This document shows, piece after piece, positions 1-11,385 of a DNA stretch of 64,000 nucleotides. A program made the position numbers and the translations under genes. Position 1 is the first letter of the stretch. The number at the start of each line of letters is the position of its first letter. The notes under the pieces were generated by a model, which was given only the letters and a program-made list of their open reading frames with translations, was not told the origin of the DNA and ran no database searches. This DNA comes from Aphrocallistes beatrix (Eukaryota; Porifera; Hexactinellida; Sceptrulophora; Aphrocallistidae). Location of the stretch: the NCBI GenBank assembly GCA_963281255.1, contig OY725491.1:4328857-4392856 (forward strand). The letters are read 5' to 3'.

Positions 1-111
1 GTAATGAAAGGCAGTATAACAATACATGATATTTTGAAAGCCGATGGTAATTGCCATCCATGGTCCAGATTTTGAATAGAGTGCCATTGCCTTAGTATAT
101 AGAATGCTATG
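1..111. mobile_element. Right end of a P-like element cut by the window edge
   Basis: The last ~55 bases match the right terminal repeat of the element at 54894-57088 (shared block around CCTTAGTATATAGAATGC, ending GCTATG). The body lies left of the window. The flank continues as a TTAA-1 element, so this copy was inserted into that older element; the left target duplication is not visible. No coding sequence is seen in these 111 bases. Confidence 0.7.
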
Positions 112-266
112 GCTAAACTTTAGGAGGTTAACTTATAAAAATCAAAATAAATACCATCCAACTAGTACTATCAGATGCTATACCGCTCAGTAATACAATA
201 AAATTAATAATACAAAATTTTGCCGTTTTTCTTTACGCCAGGCAAAGTTTTTCGAGGGCGGTATCC
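112..266 (+). mobile_element. Right end of a TTAA-1 element
   Basis: It matches the last ~150 bases of the copy at 14251-17682, including the stretch around ACGCCAGGCAAAG and the end GAGGGCGGTATCC, and is followed by TTAA (267-270). The left part is displaced by the P-like insertion that ends at 111. Confidence 0.75.
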
Positions 267-270
267 TTAA

Positions 271-953
271 AATAACAGTAAATAGATGTCGTGATAGCTC
301 GCTTTTATCTCTCAACTATACTTTATCTCGTATTCTACTCTCGATTTCTTAGGCTTCGTCAATATTTTGTTTTCAACTCTTTCGTGGGTATGACGGTCTC
401 AAATAATCATAACTAACATGAATCCACTCTTGCCTTCTTCTTTTAAATTTGAGATCAGAGAACTGTTGCTTCGATCAGTCAACAAGATGCTAAATTTAAG
501 CGTAGTTGGTAGCCTACGTTCGAAACTTTACATTCGAGCACAAAATCGACTCTATATGTAGTTGACTAATACCTTTCCTGCATCGATTTCTTTCAACACA
601 TTGTACTTTCGCTCGAGTGAAAATGTATGAACTTCTTTTTTCCAGAAACTATCGTGTTGTTGCGATGTATTCACTCATCCCACACTATACTAGACATAAC
701 TGTTTCTACAGTACAAGAAGTCTTTCCAACTTATCATGAAGAGATCAACTGAGAATCTTGATTTCAGTAAAATGATATATCAAACAAGGTAATGAGTCCT
801 TTAACTATATTCCAAGTATTAGAGACCTTGCCACATACTTCACGATTATCTTCCTCCTTATCAGCATGCTCCTTATCAGCTTGTTTGCTTGTAGATAATT
901 GTAATATATAAGATATCGTATTCATCTTCTAATAAAAAGTATATCATCAATTG
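271..953. other. AT-rich stretch without a recognisable gene
   Basis: No long reading frame and no repeat family recognised elsewhere in the window. The last nine bases (CATCAATTG, 945-953) are the left target duplication of the element that starts at 954. Confidence 0.6.
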
Positions 954-2439
954 CACAGCCTACGTAGCTATAGCCTATTCACGTTACGAATTTTACCTCA
1001 CCATGGATTACTTCAAGTCTATTTTGTAAACAAACCATTATGTTTGAAAAAAATTGAATACGATAAAATGCAGGTTATAATATAAGATAAGTATCGTTGT
1101 TAGTTTATATTGTATCACCTACAATATTTCATACATTTTCTTTCTAATTCCCAAAGTATTCATCTACATTTACATTTTTCTTAGCAGTATGCCACGTAGG
1201 TATAGTGTAGCCAACTGCTGCTCCAATGAAAACGGCACTGGTTACGTGTTTGAAATGGTGAATCATTGGTCCAAGGAAATGCAGATAAAAAGCGAAGGTT
1301 TCTCCATAGAGATGATGCATGGAAATTGGAGAGAGCCAAGCAATCTTCTTAATTGTCTTTCCTATTTAAGTGTGAATTTGGACTCCCAATTGTCATTCAT
1401 CCTGATGAAGCAGTCAAATAAGTCGGCGAGGAAGACGAGGTTATGGAAGAGCATGGAACTGGAGATATGGAGGAGTTTAGAGAAGATGGGTTTGATGGGC
1501 CAAGAACTGCAGATTACCAGGGCTGCTTTATCAAGTTTATTGTGGTGAGAGCGCTTCAAACGAAGTCAGCTGAAGGTATGCGAACACCTGATCTCAAAAT
1601 TCTGTGAATATGGAGTACCTCACATCTTTCAGACAGATAACGGAGGTAAATTTACTATTAATCTACTGAATACGACACTGCGGAATTGCGGCTACAGGTA
1701 CTTCTTACTCATAGTTAGTCTATTTTTCACATTATGTCGAAGCAATCCCGTGAAAGACTAGACGACCACGTCAATCGTTAACGCATTCATGGAATGATAG
1801 GTCTATCGTGGATATGGCGTACCAAATATTATACTCACAGATCAGTAGAAGATTGTGGATGGGTTAGCGGTGCCACACGGTAACACTCGGAGTCCGATGG
1901 GATGGCTGAAAGACATATCGGCTTCGTAAAAACAAGTGATACGTTGCTTGATGCTTGAACGCCACCTAGAAAACGGTTCCGCGTCGCGTAAAATATCTCC
2001 ACACATGTTGGCGTTTGACCATCAGCCGAGATCACCAATCGATATGCTCATACGCACTGGTAATAATCCAACAAAAGTTACAGAGTCAGCCAGTCAGTAT
2101 CTCGAAACAACGGTAAAGGAGAGTCAAGAATTGAGTTAAATTCCACGAGAAAACCAGGAGTCACCCAATCGGGGGCTAAGAAGAAGTATGATGAAGGGAA
2201 GAAAACATTCAACATAATCACGGGAGATTGGGTCATGATTAATATGAAGGATTATTCGTATACGTTAGTTTGTAGTAAGAGAGAGAACTATCAGAATTTT
2301 CCATTTTGTCTTAATATTCAATAAACTCAATTGAATTTTTGCAAAATATAGATATGCTGTACAGTTTGTGTTTTGCACATAAGACTAGATGTAATCCATA
2401 GTTAAATACCGTGAATAGGCTATTGCTACGTAGGCTGTG
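954..2439 (+). mobile_element. TIR-flanked element carrying an integrase relic
   Basis: The ends are inverted repeats of ~30 bp: CACAGCCTACGTAGC at 954 and its reverse complement ending at 2439, agreeing further inward through ATAGCCTATTCAC. The 9-bp sequence CATCAATTG flanks both sides (945-953 and 2440-2448). Inside lies a decayed retroviral-type integrase. Terminal inverted repeats without LTRs point to a DNA transposon of the Ginger/KRBA2-integrase kind and not to an LTR element, although a 9-bp duplication is more familiar from MULEs. The element is an old, broken copy. A lone copy of the same end occurs near 26153-26188. Confidence 0.65.
1189..2260 (+). pseudogene. Integrase relic I (retroviral-type integrase, Ginger/KRBA2-like)
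   Basis: The catalytic core is recognisable by a stretch near 1520-1680 with the second catalytic aspartate in FQTDNGG. A C-terminal part near 2165-2260 is rich in Lys/Asp (AKKKYDEGKK, then a GDWVMI-like strand), as in the domain after the core of this integrase family. A polypyrimidine tract and CAG just before 1189 look like a splice acceptor. The copy is broken in several places and looks old. Because it sits between terminal inverted repeats I read it as the transposase gene of that element. A Ty3-type origin cannot be excluded by eye. Confidence 0.6.
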
Positions 2440-2526
2440 CATCAATTGCTAAGACTTGACCAAGCACAATCTTCAGGAAGTAAATTCTTTCAGTGGTTTC
2501 CAAGGGAAGGAGTCAAGTTTGATATA

Positions 2527-2700
2527 CAGTAGGATGTCAGTAATCCGAACGGGTTGGAACCGAGTGGGTTCGGATAACTGAAATGTTCAGATAACTGAAG
2601 TTGTTATATAATTATATAGAAAAGTTGGTCAGTAGTACTGTTGCGCGAGATTTTGAGACACCGTAATATTTTGAGGCAATGAAAAGTTATCTTTCATGAT
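2527..2700 (+). mobile_element. Pogo/Tigger-like non-autonomous element, one end
   Basis: It starts CAGTAGGATGTCAGTAATCC after TA and contains several GGATAACTGAA-type repeats. Its inner part, with CCTCAAAATATTAC on the reverse strand, also occurs at 18190-18330, next to the opposite end of a related element. The right end is missing here. Confidence 0.45.
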
Positions 2701-2704
2701 TGAT

Positions 2705-2935
2705 CTGCTTGGGTGGTGCAGTGGTTAGGGCGTGAACTGGAAGGACTAAGGATGTCATCTTGCTAAAGGTAAAGTTAGGTGGTATCTTTCTTGCCTACTG
2801 ATAGCCGAGTTTTTCTTTGTAACACGCTATCATATGCACATAGACATGCCATCATATGCATACAGAGACGCCGCATGCACACATTCAGCAACTATCAGTA
2901 GGTTTAGCACCTCACCCAGATTGTGAACCACCTGA
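2705..2935 (+). repeat. Possible tRNA-derived SINE
   Basis: GGGTGGTGCAGTGGTTAGGG at 2711 fits the tRNA A-box region (TGGTGCAGTGG). The expected B box is only weakly matched (GGATGTCATC near 2750). The body holds a tandem pair of ATCATATGCA units. No second copy was seen in this window, so the call rests on the promoter-like start alone. Confidence 0.35.
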
Positions 2936-3413
2936 GAACATATTGGCATGGATTCGGGGGGGTATATAAATCTATAAACTTTTGTACTTTTAATCCGATT
3001 TATTCGATCATGAATACAATTCCTATTTGGCGCAGTGTAAAGAAAGAATATTCATACTTTGCGCGAATTCCTATTTGGTGTGGAACATATACAAATTCAA
3101 ATCGATTTTATAGTTTAATAACGGGGAAAGGGTCAGAAATGAAACATTGCGTTTAAATGCCACTTTTATGTACAAAAATGATATTAAAATTTGTTTAATT
3201 ATGCCACATTATTGTATCGAAAAATTTTCCTATTAATTTGTACATTGATGGAGAAATTGTATAGCATTTTATCACTAACGAATTCTAATATTATTACTCC
3301 TACTAATAATAATGGAATTCAAAGAATAAAATTGGTGTTAATTGACTCTTCATCATTCCCGAAAGTAATGGAGGGACAATTGATCTTCGAAGTTACTGGC
3401 TCGAAGCGTTCTG

Positions 3414-3800
3414 TTAAGTTCTTGATATATAAATGGCTGAGTCTGTCTCAATTGAGGCCACAAGTAGGTTCCAATGAATGTTGCTAAACTTACTCTCCTG
3501 GAGTCGACATCCAAAGACGTCATTATCTACAAATATATCTGTCTTGAGAATTGCAGACGTAGCCATGATCGCCGTATCGCCTCTCCATACTCCATTGATG
3601 TGTGTCATCTTCTCATTAAGGAAATATTTACAGGGTGTACTTCCGAATTGCTTAAAATATCACCTCAACTGTACAGTTCCTTCGCTAGCGATGAAGCTAG
3701 CTATGATGGATCGACTATTTTGGTGCCCAGGAATGATGTGGGATAGGCAGTGGAAGAGACAATTTCTCACCAACAATATCTTCAGTTTCCATGGTTGGAA
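3414..3800 (-). pseudogene. OTU-like cysteine protease fragment
   Basis: One minus-strand frame, open apart from a single TGA near 3678, reads RNCLFHCLSHIIPGHQ, then EKMTHINGVWRGDTAIMATS, then LKTDIFVDNDVFG, and ends AIYISRT. This order matches the OTU fold: the catalytic Cys in the usual DGNCLF context, the central GVWGD-type turn, and the IY strand that precedes the catalytic His. The Asp of DGNC is replaced and the C-terminal His block is absent, so it should be inactive. OTU domains occur in host deubiquitinases and in some mobile elements; I cannot tell which this was. The fragment stops ~120 bp before the hAT insertion site. Confidence 0.45.
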
Positions 3801-4068
3801 ATTGCAGAGTGGCTGATTCACAAAGTGATTGGGTTGTTTGCAGAGAGCATTTCTGACGCTGCCAAGTTTCGTCGATAACGGTAATCACTGTACTCTTCGT
3901 GACCAACTCTGGCTTAGGGTGTTGTAGACCAGTGCTCCTCAACCTTTTCAGTTGCACAGAACCTTTTCGAAATTGGAAACGTTTCGCGGAACTCTCCCCC
4001 TATTTATTGAATATCTAATAGCACAAATTGCACTTTACACAAAACTAAAGAATACAAAGGATAATTAG

Positions 4069-6088
4069 TTAGTGACTTGTTTGTTGTTGTTTCTTCTTAA
4101 TTATGAGATCAAAGCGCGGATTATGATTGGCGAGAGCACATTGCATTGTAGTGTCTAAGTTTTGATTAAGGCTATTCCTTGTTTTCGTCTTTATGTGTGT
4201 GAGGCAAGAAAATGAGTTGTGAGTTTTGATTGCCTCTTCGGAAAGTATTTTCATTTCGCCTTTTTTAAAAACTTAAACACAAAACCTTGCTTTGTTGTCA
4301 TCGAATGTCTGAAATATGTTCTTCACGGGTGTATCTGTGTGAATTTCTATGAGCGGTTCAATCAGATCTGCATTAGCAAGAGTAAGGCTCTTTGTGGAGA
4401 AAGGATCTGCATTTCTTCCAGCATTTTGACTTCTTCATTCGGAAATAATTCAAATGACTAGATATTAGCATTTTTAGCTCTTTAAAATCCTCAGCATATG
4501 CTTTTGGTAGAACCTGCTTTACTTGACGAAAGCTGGATATGTCTCCAATCTTAACTTTGTCTTTCCTTAACTTCAGTTTCATTTTGAATGCTTCTACTTT
4601 GCTGTGTTGAGTAAATATGTCAGCATTAAGTCCTTGTTGGCTCAGGTTTAAAGAATTCACTAGATCGAAAATAGATGCAAGACAAGATAGTTTTACTATC
4701 CAAGTAGGATCTGCAAAAAGAGAGGCCTTCTCAGGTCCCTCCATTGCCAAAAAGGCACGAATTTCTTCTCAATTGGAATACTCTGGTGAGCACTTCCTCT
4801 TGAGAGCCATTGTACCTCAAAATGAAGTAAGAGCGATTCGTACTCTGCTTCTATTTCTTCCCACAATTTCTGGAACATCCGGATTTTTCCCTTTTCCACC
4901 AGCTCTGATACAATTGACAGTATGCATCACATCTTCCAGTACAATCTCAAGTTCTCCTTTTGATACAGATCCGGTTTTAAACCGCTTCACTGCAAGTGGC
5001 TCAGGATGGATTATACAGTGCAAAGATACACAGTGAGGAGCAATCGCTCGTATTCTTGTAAATACACCATATATTTTTCCCGTCATCGCTGCCGCACCAT
5101 CTGTAGTAATCCCTGAACATTTTTCCCATTGAATTCGGTTTTCATTAATAAATTCATCTATCTTCAAGAAGATTGCTTCGCCTGTAGTGCACACTCCAAC
5201 ATCCAAACAGCAAAGATATTCCTCCCCAGTGGCGTAGCTAGAGGGACGGGGGGCGGGGGGGCGGACCGCCCCGGGCGGCGCTTAATAGGGGGCGGCACTT
5301 GACCTTGTGTTTCATAAATACACTTGCCAAGTTGAGGTAGAAATATGTGTTGAGGGGCGGCATGAAATACATCCGCCCCGGGAGACATAGGTGTAAGCTA
5401 CGCCTCTGTTCCTCCCTAATAGTTTCTGCCTCCAGATCAGGGTAACGAACGAAAGCTAAAAGCTGTGCTCGACTACTGACGTCAGTTGATTCATCAAGAT
5501 GTATCCCAAACCAGCACGTATCTCGCAGTCTTTGGATTTTAACAGCTTTCTCACTGTGGATTTCTTCAGCAGAAATAATAAGACTTGTTTTAATGACATC
5601 TCTTTCAGTAAATGGTCATTTTTGTTTACACAAGACTTCAGTGATTCAATATGATGCTCGCAATAGGTCAGCCTCTCCACTAATACCTTTAATTGTCTGA
5701 TTAATATAGGATTTCTGTTTACAGGTGAGTTCACGCATCCTTTCAAAATATCCCTTTGTTTTAGTTAGATATTCTTTGCGGTTAGCCAGATGACGTTTTA
5801 GTTTCACTGGGGCAAGAGAGGAGTTGCACACCCGTTCTCCACAAATGAGGCATTCTGCTTCTGGTTTAAGCACTTCATCTGATCATATGGAAGATAAAAT
5901 CAAAAAGCTAAACAATCATCATTCCATTTTCTAGACTTGCTTGCTATGCTAATGCTATTCAGATGAAGAACTCTTCGTTTTTTCTTAGGCTGTTCTTCCA
6001 CAACGAAATCCGCTTCCGTGTTCCGGGCATCTCTCTCCAAAATATCATTGGAATTATTTGGAATTTTTTGTAATGTATTATTGGACAA
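4069..6088 (-). pseudogene. hAT transposase, ZBED5/GTF2IRD2-like
   Basis: Read on the minus strand the parts come in family order. A zinc-finger-like stretch CLICGE...KLKRHLA lies near 5850-5780. The first catalytic region HLDESTDVSSRAQLL lies near 5500-5455, continuing to ETIREE where a MITE interrupts it. The second catalytic region ITTDGAAAMTG with the following CIIHPEPLA motif lies near 5110-4990. A C-terminal dimerisation region, IKTKTRNSLN...MQCALANHNPRFD, lies near 4200-4100. Frame changes at several points (near 5740-5640, 4900-4740 and 4370-4250) and the MITE insertion make it non-functional. Full-length members are about 600-650 residues; most of that length is represented. It is the transposase of the surrounding element. 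Confidence 0.85.
5227..5408. mobile_element. hAT MITE, CAGTGGCGTAGC family, 182 bp
   Basis: It begins CAGTGGCGTAGCTAG and ends AGCTACGCCTCTG. The 8-bp duplication TTCCTCCC flanks it (5219-5226 and 5409-5416). It is unusually GC-rich, with G and C runs in the left half. It interrupts the host transposase gene, so it is younger than the death or at least the arrival of that element. A lone end of the same family lies at 46752. Confidence 0.9.
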
Positions 6089-6206
6089 AGTATACTGCTA
6101 CATTTGACAGTAGGGCCCAGTTGTATTCAAGATTCGTAAAATTAAAAGGCAACGACATGTATATATGCATTTGTAGCTGATTAAAATTATGTTTCGCAGT
6201 GATATA

Positions 6207-6661
6207 CACTGCCTGAACAAAAGTATTCGTACACCCCATAATTCCCCATACAAATAGTTATAATACTGATTTATTTAGCGAGTCAAGGTATTTAATTGGT
6301 AAGAGATACACTTAATTTAACTTCAAATTCGAATTATTCACTTTTTAATCTTTCAACTTGTTTACACTCTCACAAGGTTAAATTTTTTCAAACTGTGCCA
6401 CCTCATACCACCAATGCCATCATATACAATGGTGATCACTCGCGACATGTGGCATAGGAAAGCAAATGCTGAAAATACTTAATCTTGAAGAAGAGTAATT
6501 AAGTTGAAAACTTATAAAGTGGGTAATTTTAATGTGGAGAATTCGAATTTGAAGTCAAATTAAGTGTATCTCTAACCAATTAAATACCTTGACTCGCTAA
6601 ATAAATCAGTACTATAACTATTTGTATGGGGAATTGTACGAATACTTTTGTCCAGGTAGTG
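6207..6661. mobile_element. Tc1/mariner-type MITE with ~150-bp inverted repeats
   Basis: It starts CACTGCCTGAACAAAAGTAT and ends with the near-reverse complement ...CTTTTGTCCAGGTAGTG, with TA on both sides. The arms stay complementary for roughly 150 bp, leaving a ~150-bp centre. No reading frame. It is inserted in the left-hand non-coding part of the hAT transposon. Confidence 0.85.
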
Positions 6662-6967
6662 TAGTGCCAAACTGGTAGCAAATATCAAAGTATCACAGTT
6701 GATGTAATCCCTCAAGTTAGTTCATAATGATTCTTTATTAAAAATTATGTCTTACTGTCACAATAATATTAGATAACAATCATTACATTGAATCACTAAG
6801 TGATGTTCTGGTTGCTATGTGTGCTAATAATTTTCAATACAGAATATTTTTAACAAATTAATATATGTATATGTTTCTGAGTTAAGGAACCCCTATGGAA
6901 CCCCCAAGTTTCAGGGAACCCTAAAATCACTTTGGCGGAACCCCGGTTGAGAAGCATTGTTGTAGAC

Positions 6968-7626
6968 AGTCGGGAAGGATATCTCATATCATCTAATTGA
7001 TATATTCCATTGCCTAATGGGATAAATATATTATTATAATATATTTATTGCAGGATGTTGTCTCTCATTGTCCACCCATGGGTAACTTACCTCTAGAAGA
7101 CTATTAGATAACAATAGACAATTAGATAGGTTGGTTAATGGTATTTTACTATGTCTAATTGTCCACACACAAGCTGAGGGATCAAAGTAAATATTACGAA
7201 GCATAGACAACTGGAGAACTGGAAAATTAGGAAGAACTGCTCGTAATTATTCATTAACAAATTGGCTCCAATAATTAGTTCAAATAACAATCAGTTATTC
7301 TTTATACGTATGTTGTCTAAATACATTTGATTGCTTTGAGGTAAAATTAAAGTATGTATTATATAGTACGAGGGTGCTACAATTATTTTCCGGATAGTGT
7401 TGAATCTAGTATTACGTCAATTAATGAGTTTACCACTTTATACAACACTTTTCTGTGTATTTAACTGCTATTGCATCTCCGTATTGAGGATACAAATATG
7501 TTGTCCAACTTGATAATTCTTCTTTTATTGTCCTTTTCTATAAAATGGTTTTATAAATATGACAGAATCTAGTAGAGTATCTTAATTTAGTTTCCCATGT
7601 TATTAATAATTTATTACTATAGTATT
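6968..7626. other. AT-rich stretch without a gene
   Basis: Continuation of the sequence interrupted by the hAT element. No long frame, no known repeat. A mariner-end-like string (CGAGGGTGCTACAATTATTT near 7369) was seen but has no partner. Confidence 0.55.
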
Positions 7627-7630
7627 TTAA

Positions 7631-9553
7631 GGATACCGCCCGTGAAAAATCCATAGGTTTGGCTTACAGCATATATCAAGAATAGAGATATATAAGATGT
7701 TAAGCGTGGGCAGGTAGTGCAATTAAAAAATATTGAGACATGCAAAACAGTTTTTGGCTCGCATTTCTAGTTTTTGAGTTACAGCGTCTCAAAGTCGTTT
7801 TTTTCCGTTTTTCCCTAGCACATCTTAATGGTAAGCCCTCCTGCACTCTGTGATTTTTTTAAAGCACATGTTTGGATCAAATGCTTCGAAAATTTATTCA
7901 TAGATAGTCTATCATATTTGCCACTTCATAGGACCAAAAGAAAGTTAAAATTTTAAAAATTGTAAATTTTATCGGTGTCCGAATAAAAAGGGCAAAAAAA
8001 CGGCGAAAAAAGCCCGATTTTCTTTGCAAATCAGCAATAAAATCACAAATTTATAAAATATTAAAAATTGAGTGGTCCTACGCGCTTAATGATATGGAAC
8101 AACTCCTGAAATTTTCAAACCTCTATCTCAAAGCAATTTTGAGTTAAAATTTTTGAAAGACGGTCAATTTTGGAATTTTAAAGTCCCGAGATATAGGGAT
8201 TTGAAGTTTTGATGGTAAGAACGATATAAAATGAGCTATTAACGAAAAATAAAAGCATCCATGGACATTTAATCGCGTGTATACTAATGAATTAGATGTA
8301 TTCCAACAGATTTTGGTGAAAATAGCAAATTATACTGAAAATTCACAAATTACCATGAGGCCCCTAACCCCGAATATTTTGAACCAATTAGGGAATGTAA
8401 ATCATATTCCAAGCAGTACAATGTATAATTCATCGGTTTAGAATGAATAAAGAGCTACCAAAAAGTATATTAGGAAGTTAGAGCGAGAGTCTACGACTTT
8501 TAGTTTTCAAGTTAGGATTTTCGAAAAATGCTACGTCATCACGTGATAAAAATTTGAAACTTAGCATTCCATTCCATGTAGTACATTTATTATTTAAGAA
8601 TCAGATATATACCGTCTTGAAAAGTATATTAGGAATTGAGAGTTAAGAATTTTGGTGTATATTTCCCGAGATATGGAGGAATATGTTTTTGGACCATAAA
8701 TGGGGGGGCTTTGACCGAAATTTGGAGATAAATGCTTTGAACTTCCAAAATAATCTTGTTGGGTGCTTCAAAGTTTCTGTATACATTGCTAGTGACTATT
8801 GCATTGTTTTTTGAGTATAATAGCTACTTTGGGAACTTATTTCATGACAAGATTCACCATTTTCTAATATATTCAAAGTTCTCCATAGAATTTGTATTAC
8901 AACAAAAACGATGATTACTCAAGAAATATTTACTTTTTGACAAAGAGATGTTTGAGGAACCTATATATTATCATATATATCCTTTCATTTAAGATTATTA
9001 TTGATTATATATCTTCAATAGTTTTTAAGCATTGACATCGAGCACTTTGGGGGCCATAGAGTGGTTTGATGTCCGAACTTTACCTACAATATACTATAAC
9101 TTACGAAATAATGGTCCGATCTGATCAAACTTTTTTTTAAAATGTTCAGAATTTTTTTCTATACACAATTGCTAATATCACAACGGCCATTTCCCGAGCA
9201 TTTTAGAAATGAAGTCCCTCATAAAGATATTTTTGATTGGATTTCAGGTGCCTCTTTTTCTATATTCATCTGTTTTATAATATTTAAAGGGGCCAAAACC
9301 ATTTTGAGGTTCGTATAATTGAAAAAATATCAGATAAGTTAGAAAATAATTGATGAATGCGCCGCAAAATCACGAATAACTTTCCGATTTTTAGTACGCC
9401 TGAGCTTTAGGTGCCCAGTTCTAGAATATCAAAATAAATACCGTCCAACAAGTACGATTAGATGGTAGACTACTCAATAATCCGATGGAATTGACAATAA
9501 AAAATTCCACAATTTTTTTTAATGTTTTGCGATGTTTTTCGAGGGCGGTATCC
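7631..9553 (+). mobile_element. TTAA-1 element, full length, 1.9 kb, non-coding
   Basis: The ends are GGATACCGCCCGTG and CGAGGGCGGTATCC, with TTAA on both sides (7627-7630 and 9554-9557). No frame longer than about 60 codons, so it is non-autonomous. The TTAA duplication fits piggyBac-type integration, although the TIR does not show the usual CCC start. Related copies: 112-266, 14251-17682 and 38624-40544. Confidence 0.85.
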
Positions 9554-9557
9554 TTAA

Positions 9558-9982
9558 CTTGAAATCGTGAATTGGGTATTGTATAAAAACAGCAGTACTA
9601 CTATATGAGTAATTCATACCATTGTAACTTCGTTTGAGTTCTTGAGAAAATCAAAGAGAAGGGTGTTAGGGACATATCTGTGGAGCATATCATGTAATTG
9701 TTTGTGTAAAGGCGTCAAGAATATTCCATCTCATTCATGCTGTGCTATGATAACCTGAACACAAAATAAGCCTAAATACTAAAGTTGCAATAGAACTTAT
9801 AAATTACTTATAAATTTGATTGATCTAAAAATAAGGTATTCAATTCGCAAAATACAATACATGGGTGTTAGCTACAATATTTTGTCAAATTAACTAACAC
9901 TTGGGTTATTGAGATGCAGCATTATCGATAGGCTGAAAAATCCAAAGACTTGCTTATTCTAAAGATATGTATTTACTAATAC
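9558..9982. other. AT-rich stretch without a gene
   Basis: No reading frame and no repeat recognised between the TTAA-1 element and the foldback element. Confidence 0.6.
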
Positions 9983-9989
9983 ATGTATC

Positions 9990-11231
9990 CATAGCCTACT
10001 CTAATAATGCCTCACAGTAAAACAACCAAGGATGCGGTAATAGCCGAATGGATTAATACACGATTAGCCTAAAATCGTTATCCATGTAGGATAGGCATTA
10101 AGAATGTATTACTAGCATATATAAACACGGAATCAAAGTACATCTAAGTTGACTAATTCATGAATTATCAATGAATTACTCAAAATTTGAAACTAAAATA
10201 ATTAAAAAAATATTTGATATTTCGCTTAGGGACTGAGCAATGTTAGAGGTATATAACATGAGCAACCTTTTAACCACTTTTGGGCATATAATCTGCACTA
10301 ATGTGTGAGATTTTGAATAATTCATAATTCTTTACCATATTTCAATGAATTAGTCAACTTAGAAGTACATATATCCGTTGTCAAAATTTCGATTAGTCAT
10401 CATATCATTTCGCAAAAGGTCATTTTAAGCACGATTTTGGCAATTTTCTAAGCTATTTTAAGCTTACTTCTAAATGGTATTAAGGTGCGATTTTTGTGTA
10501 GAACCAAGATTGGTACGAGTTGATTTAAAAATTTAGAATTTTTCAATGGAATGTTTTTGCATTCCTACGTTGCTATGGTAAAGGGTTTTGATCAGTTTGA
10601 GCCATATCCTGCAAACTTTGAGAACTAGGTCTTCAAATTTGATCGTATTTGATAGCCAATTAACTTCTTCCTATTAGGTAATAATAAAATTTATACTTCT
10701 AAATTCACAGACTATAGAGTTATGCGACAATTTAGTGTTTTGGTCACATTCTTAAAATCAACCCATAACTCAAAACTCGTTGAATTTAGAAGTTCAAGTT
10801 GTATTATCACCTAATATGAGGTAATCCATTACCTATCAAACACGATCAAATTTGAAGACCTAGTTCTTACTGTTTGCAGGATATAGCTCAAACTGATCAA
10901 AATGCTTTACCATAGCAACGTAGGAATGTAACAACAATCCATTGAAAAATTCTTAATTTTTAAATCAACTCGTACCAATCTTGGTTCTACACAAGAATCA
11001 CGCCTTAATACCATTTAGAAAGGTTTAAAAGACTAGACTAATCGAAATCTTTCCAATGGATACATGTACTTCGATACCATGTTTATATATGCTTGTAATA
11101 CATTCTTAATGCCTATTCTGCATGATTAACGATTAACGATTTCAGGTTAATCGTGTAATCTATTCGGCTATTACTTCATCCCTAGTCCATAATTTTCAGT
11201 CTACTGTGAGGCATTATTAGAGTAGGCTATG
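9990..11231. mobile_element. Foldback element FB-1, CATAGCC ends, 1.24 kb
   Basis: The two halves are inverted copies over most of their length, ending in CATAGCCTACTCTAATAATG and its reverse complement. The 7-bp duplication ATGTATC lies at 9983-9989 and 11232-11238. The centre of symmetry is near 10740 in an AT-rich spacer. No coding frame. Related copies: 25086-25985, 33164-34233, 61588-63785 and a remnant at 53270-53660. Confidence 0.85.
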
Positions 11232-11385
11232 ATGTATCTTTGAATATTATAGCACACAGAAGAAGCAACTTGGATTTGGCTACACCAAAATTGTTCGTTA
11301 TGAATGATTGTAGAATATCTCACCACTAAAGCCATTTTTTGCTGTTTGTATTGCTTTAATGCAGATATTTGAGGAGTTCTATATA

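Larger units (their letters stand above)
3930..6959 (-). mobile_element. Complete hAT transposon with inactivated transposase
   Basis: The termini are CAGTGCTCCTCAACC at 3930 and GGTTGAGAAGCATTG ending at 6959, a hAT-type TIR beginning CAG. The 8-bp target duplication TTGTAGAC lies at 3922-3929 and 6960-6967. The transposase gene occupies the middle on the minus strand. Two younger elements sit inside, at 5227-5408 and 6207-6661. Subterminal GGAACC(C) runs occur at both ends. Copies of this kind often appear in gene sets as ZBED5-like genes. Confidence 0.9.

Noticed and set aside
1835-2139. Overlapping 67-codon frames on both strands
   Set aside because: They fall within the worn part of integrase relic I and show no motif of their own.
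954-2439. LTR retrotransposon
   Set aside because: No long terminal direct repeats, no polypurine tract and no reverse transcriptase were seen; the ends are inverted repeats with a 9-bp duplication.
2705-2760. A functional tRNA gene
   Set aside because: Only the A-box half is tRNA-like; no anticodon stem, T arm or acceptor pairing can be drawn.
5164-5388. 74-codon proline-rich frame
   Set aside because: It is the GC-rich hAT MITE 5227-5408 read through; the real transposase frame flanks it.
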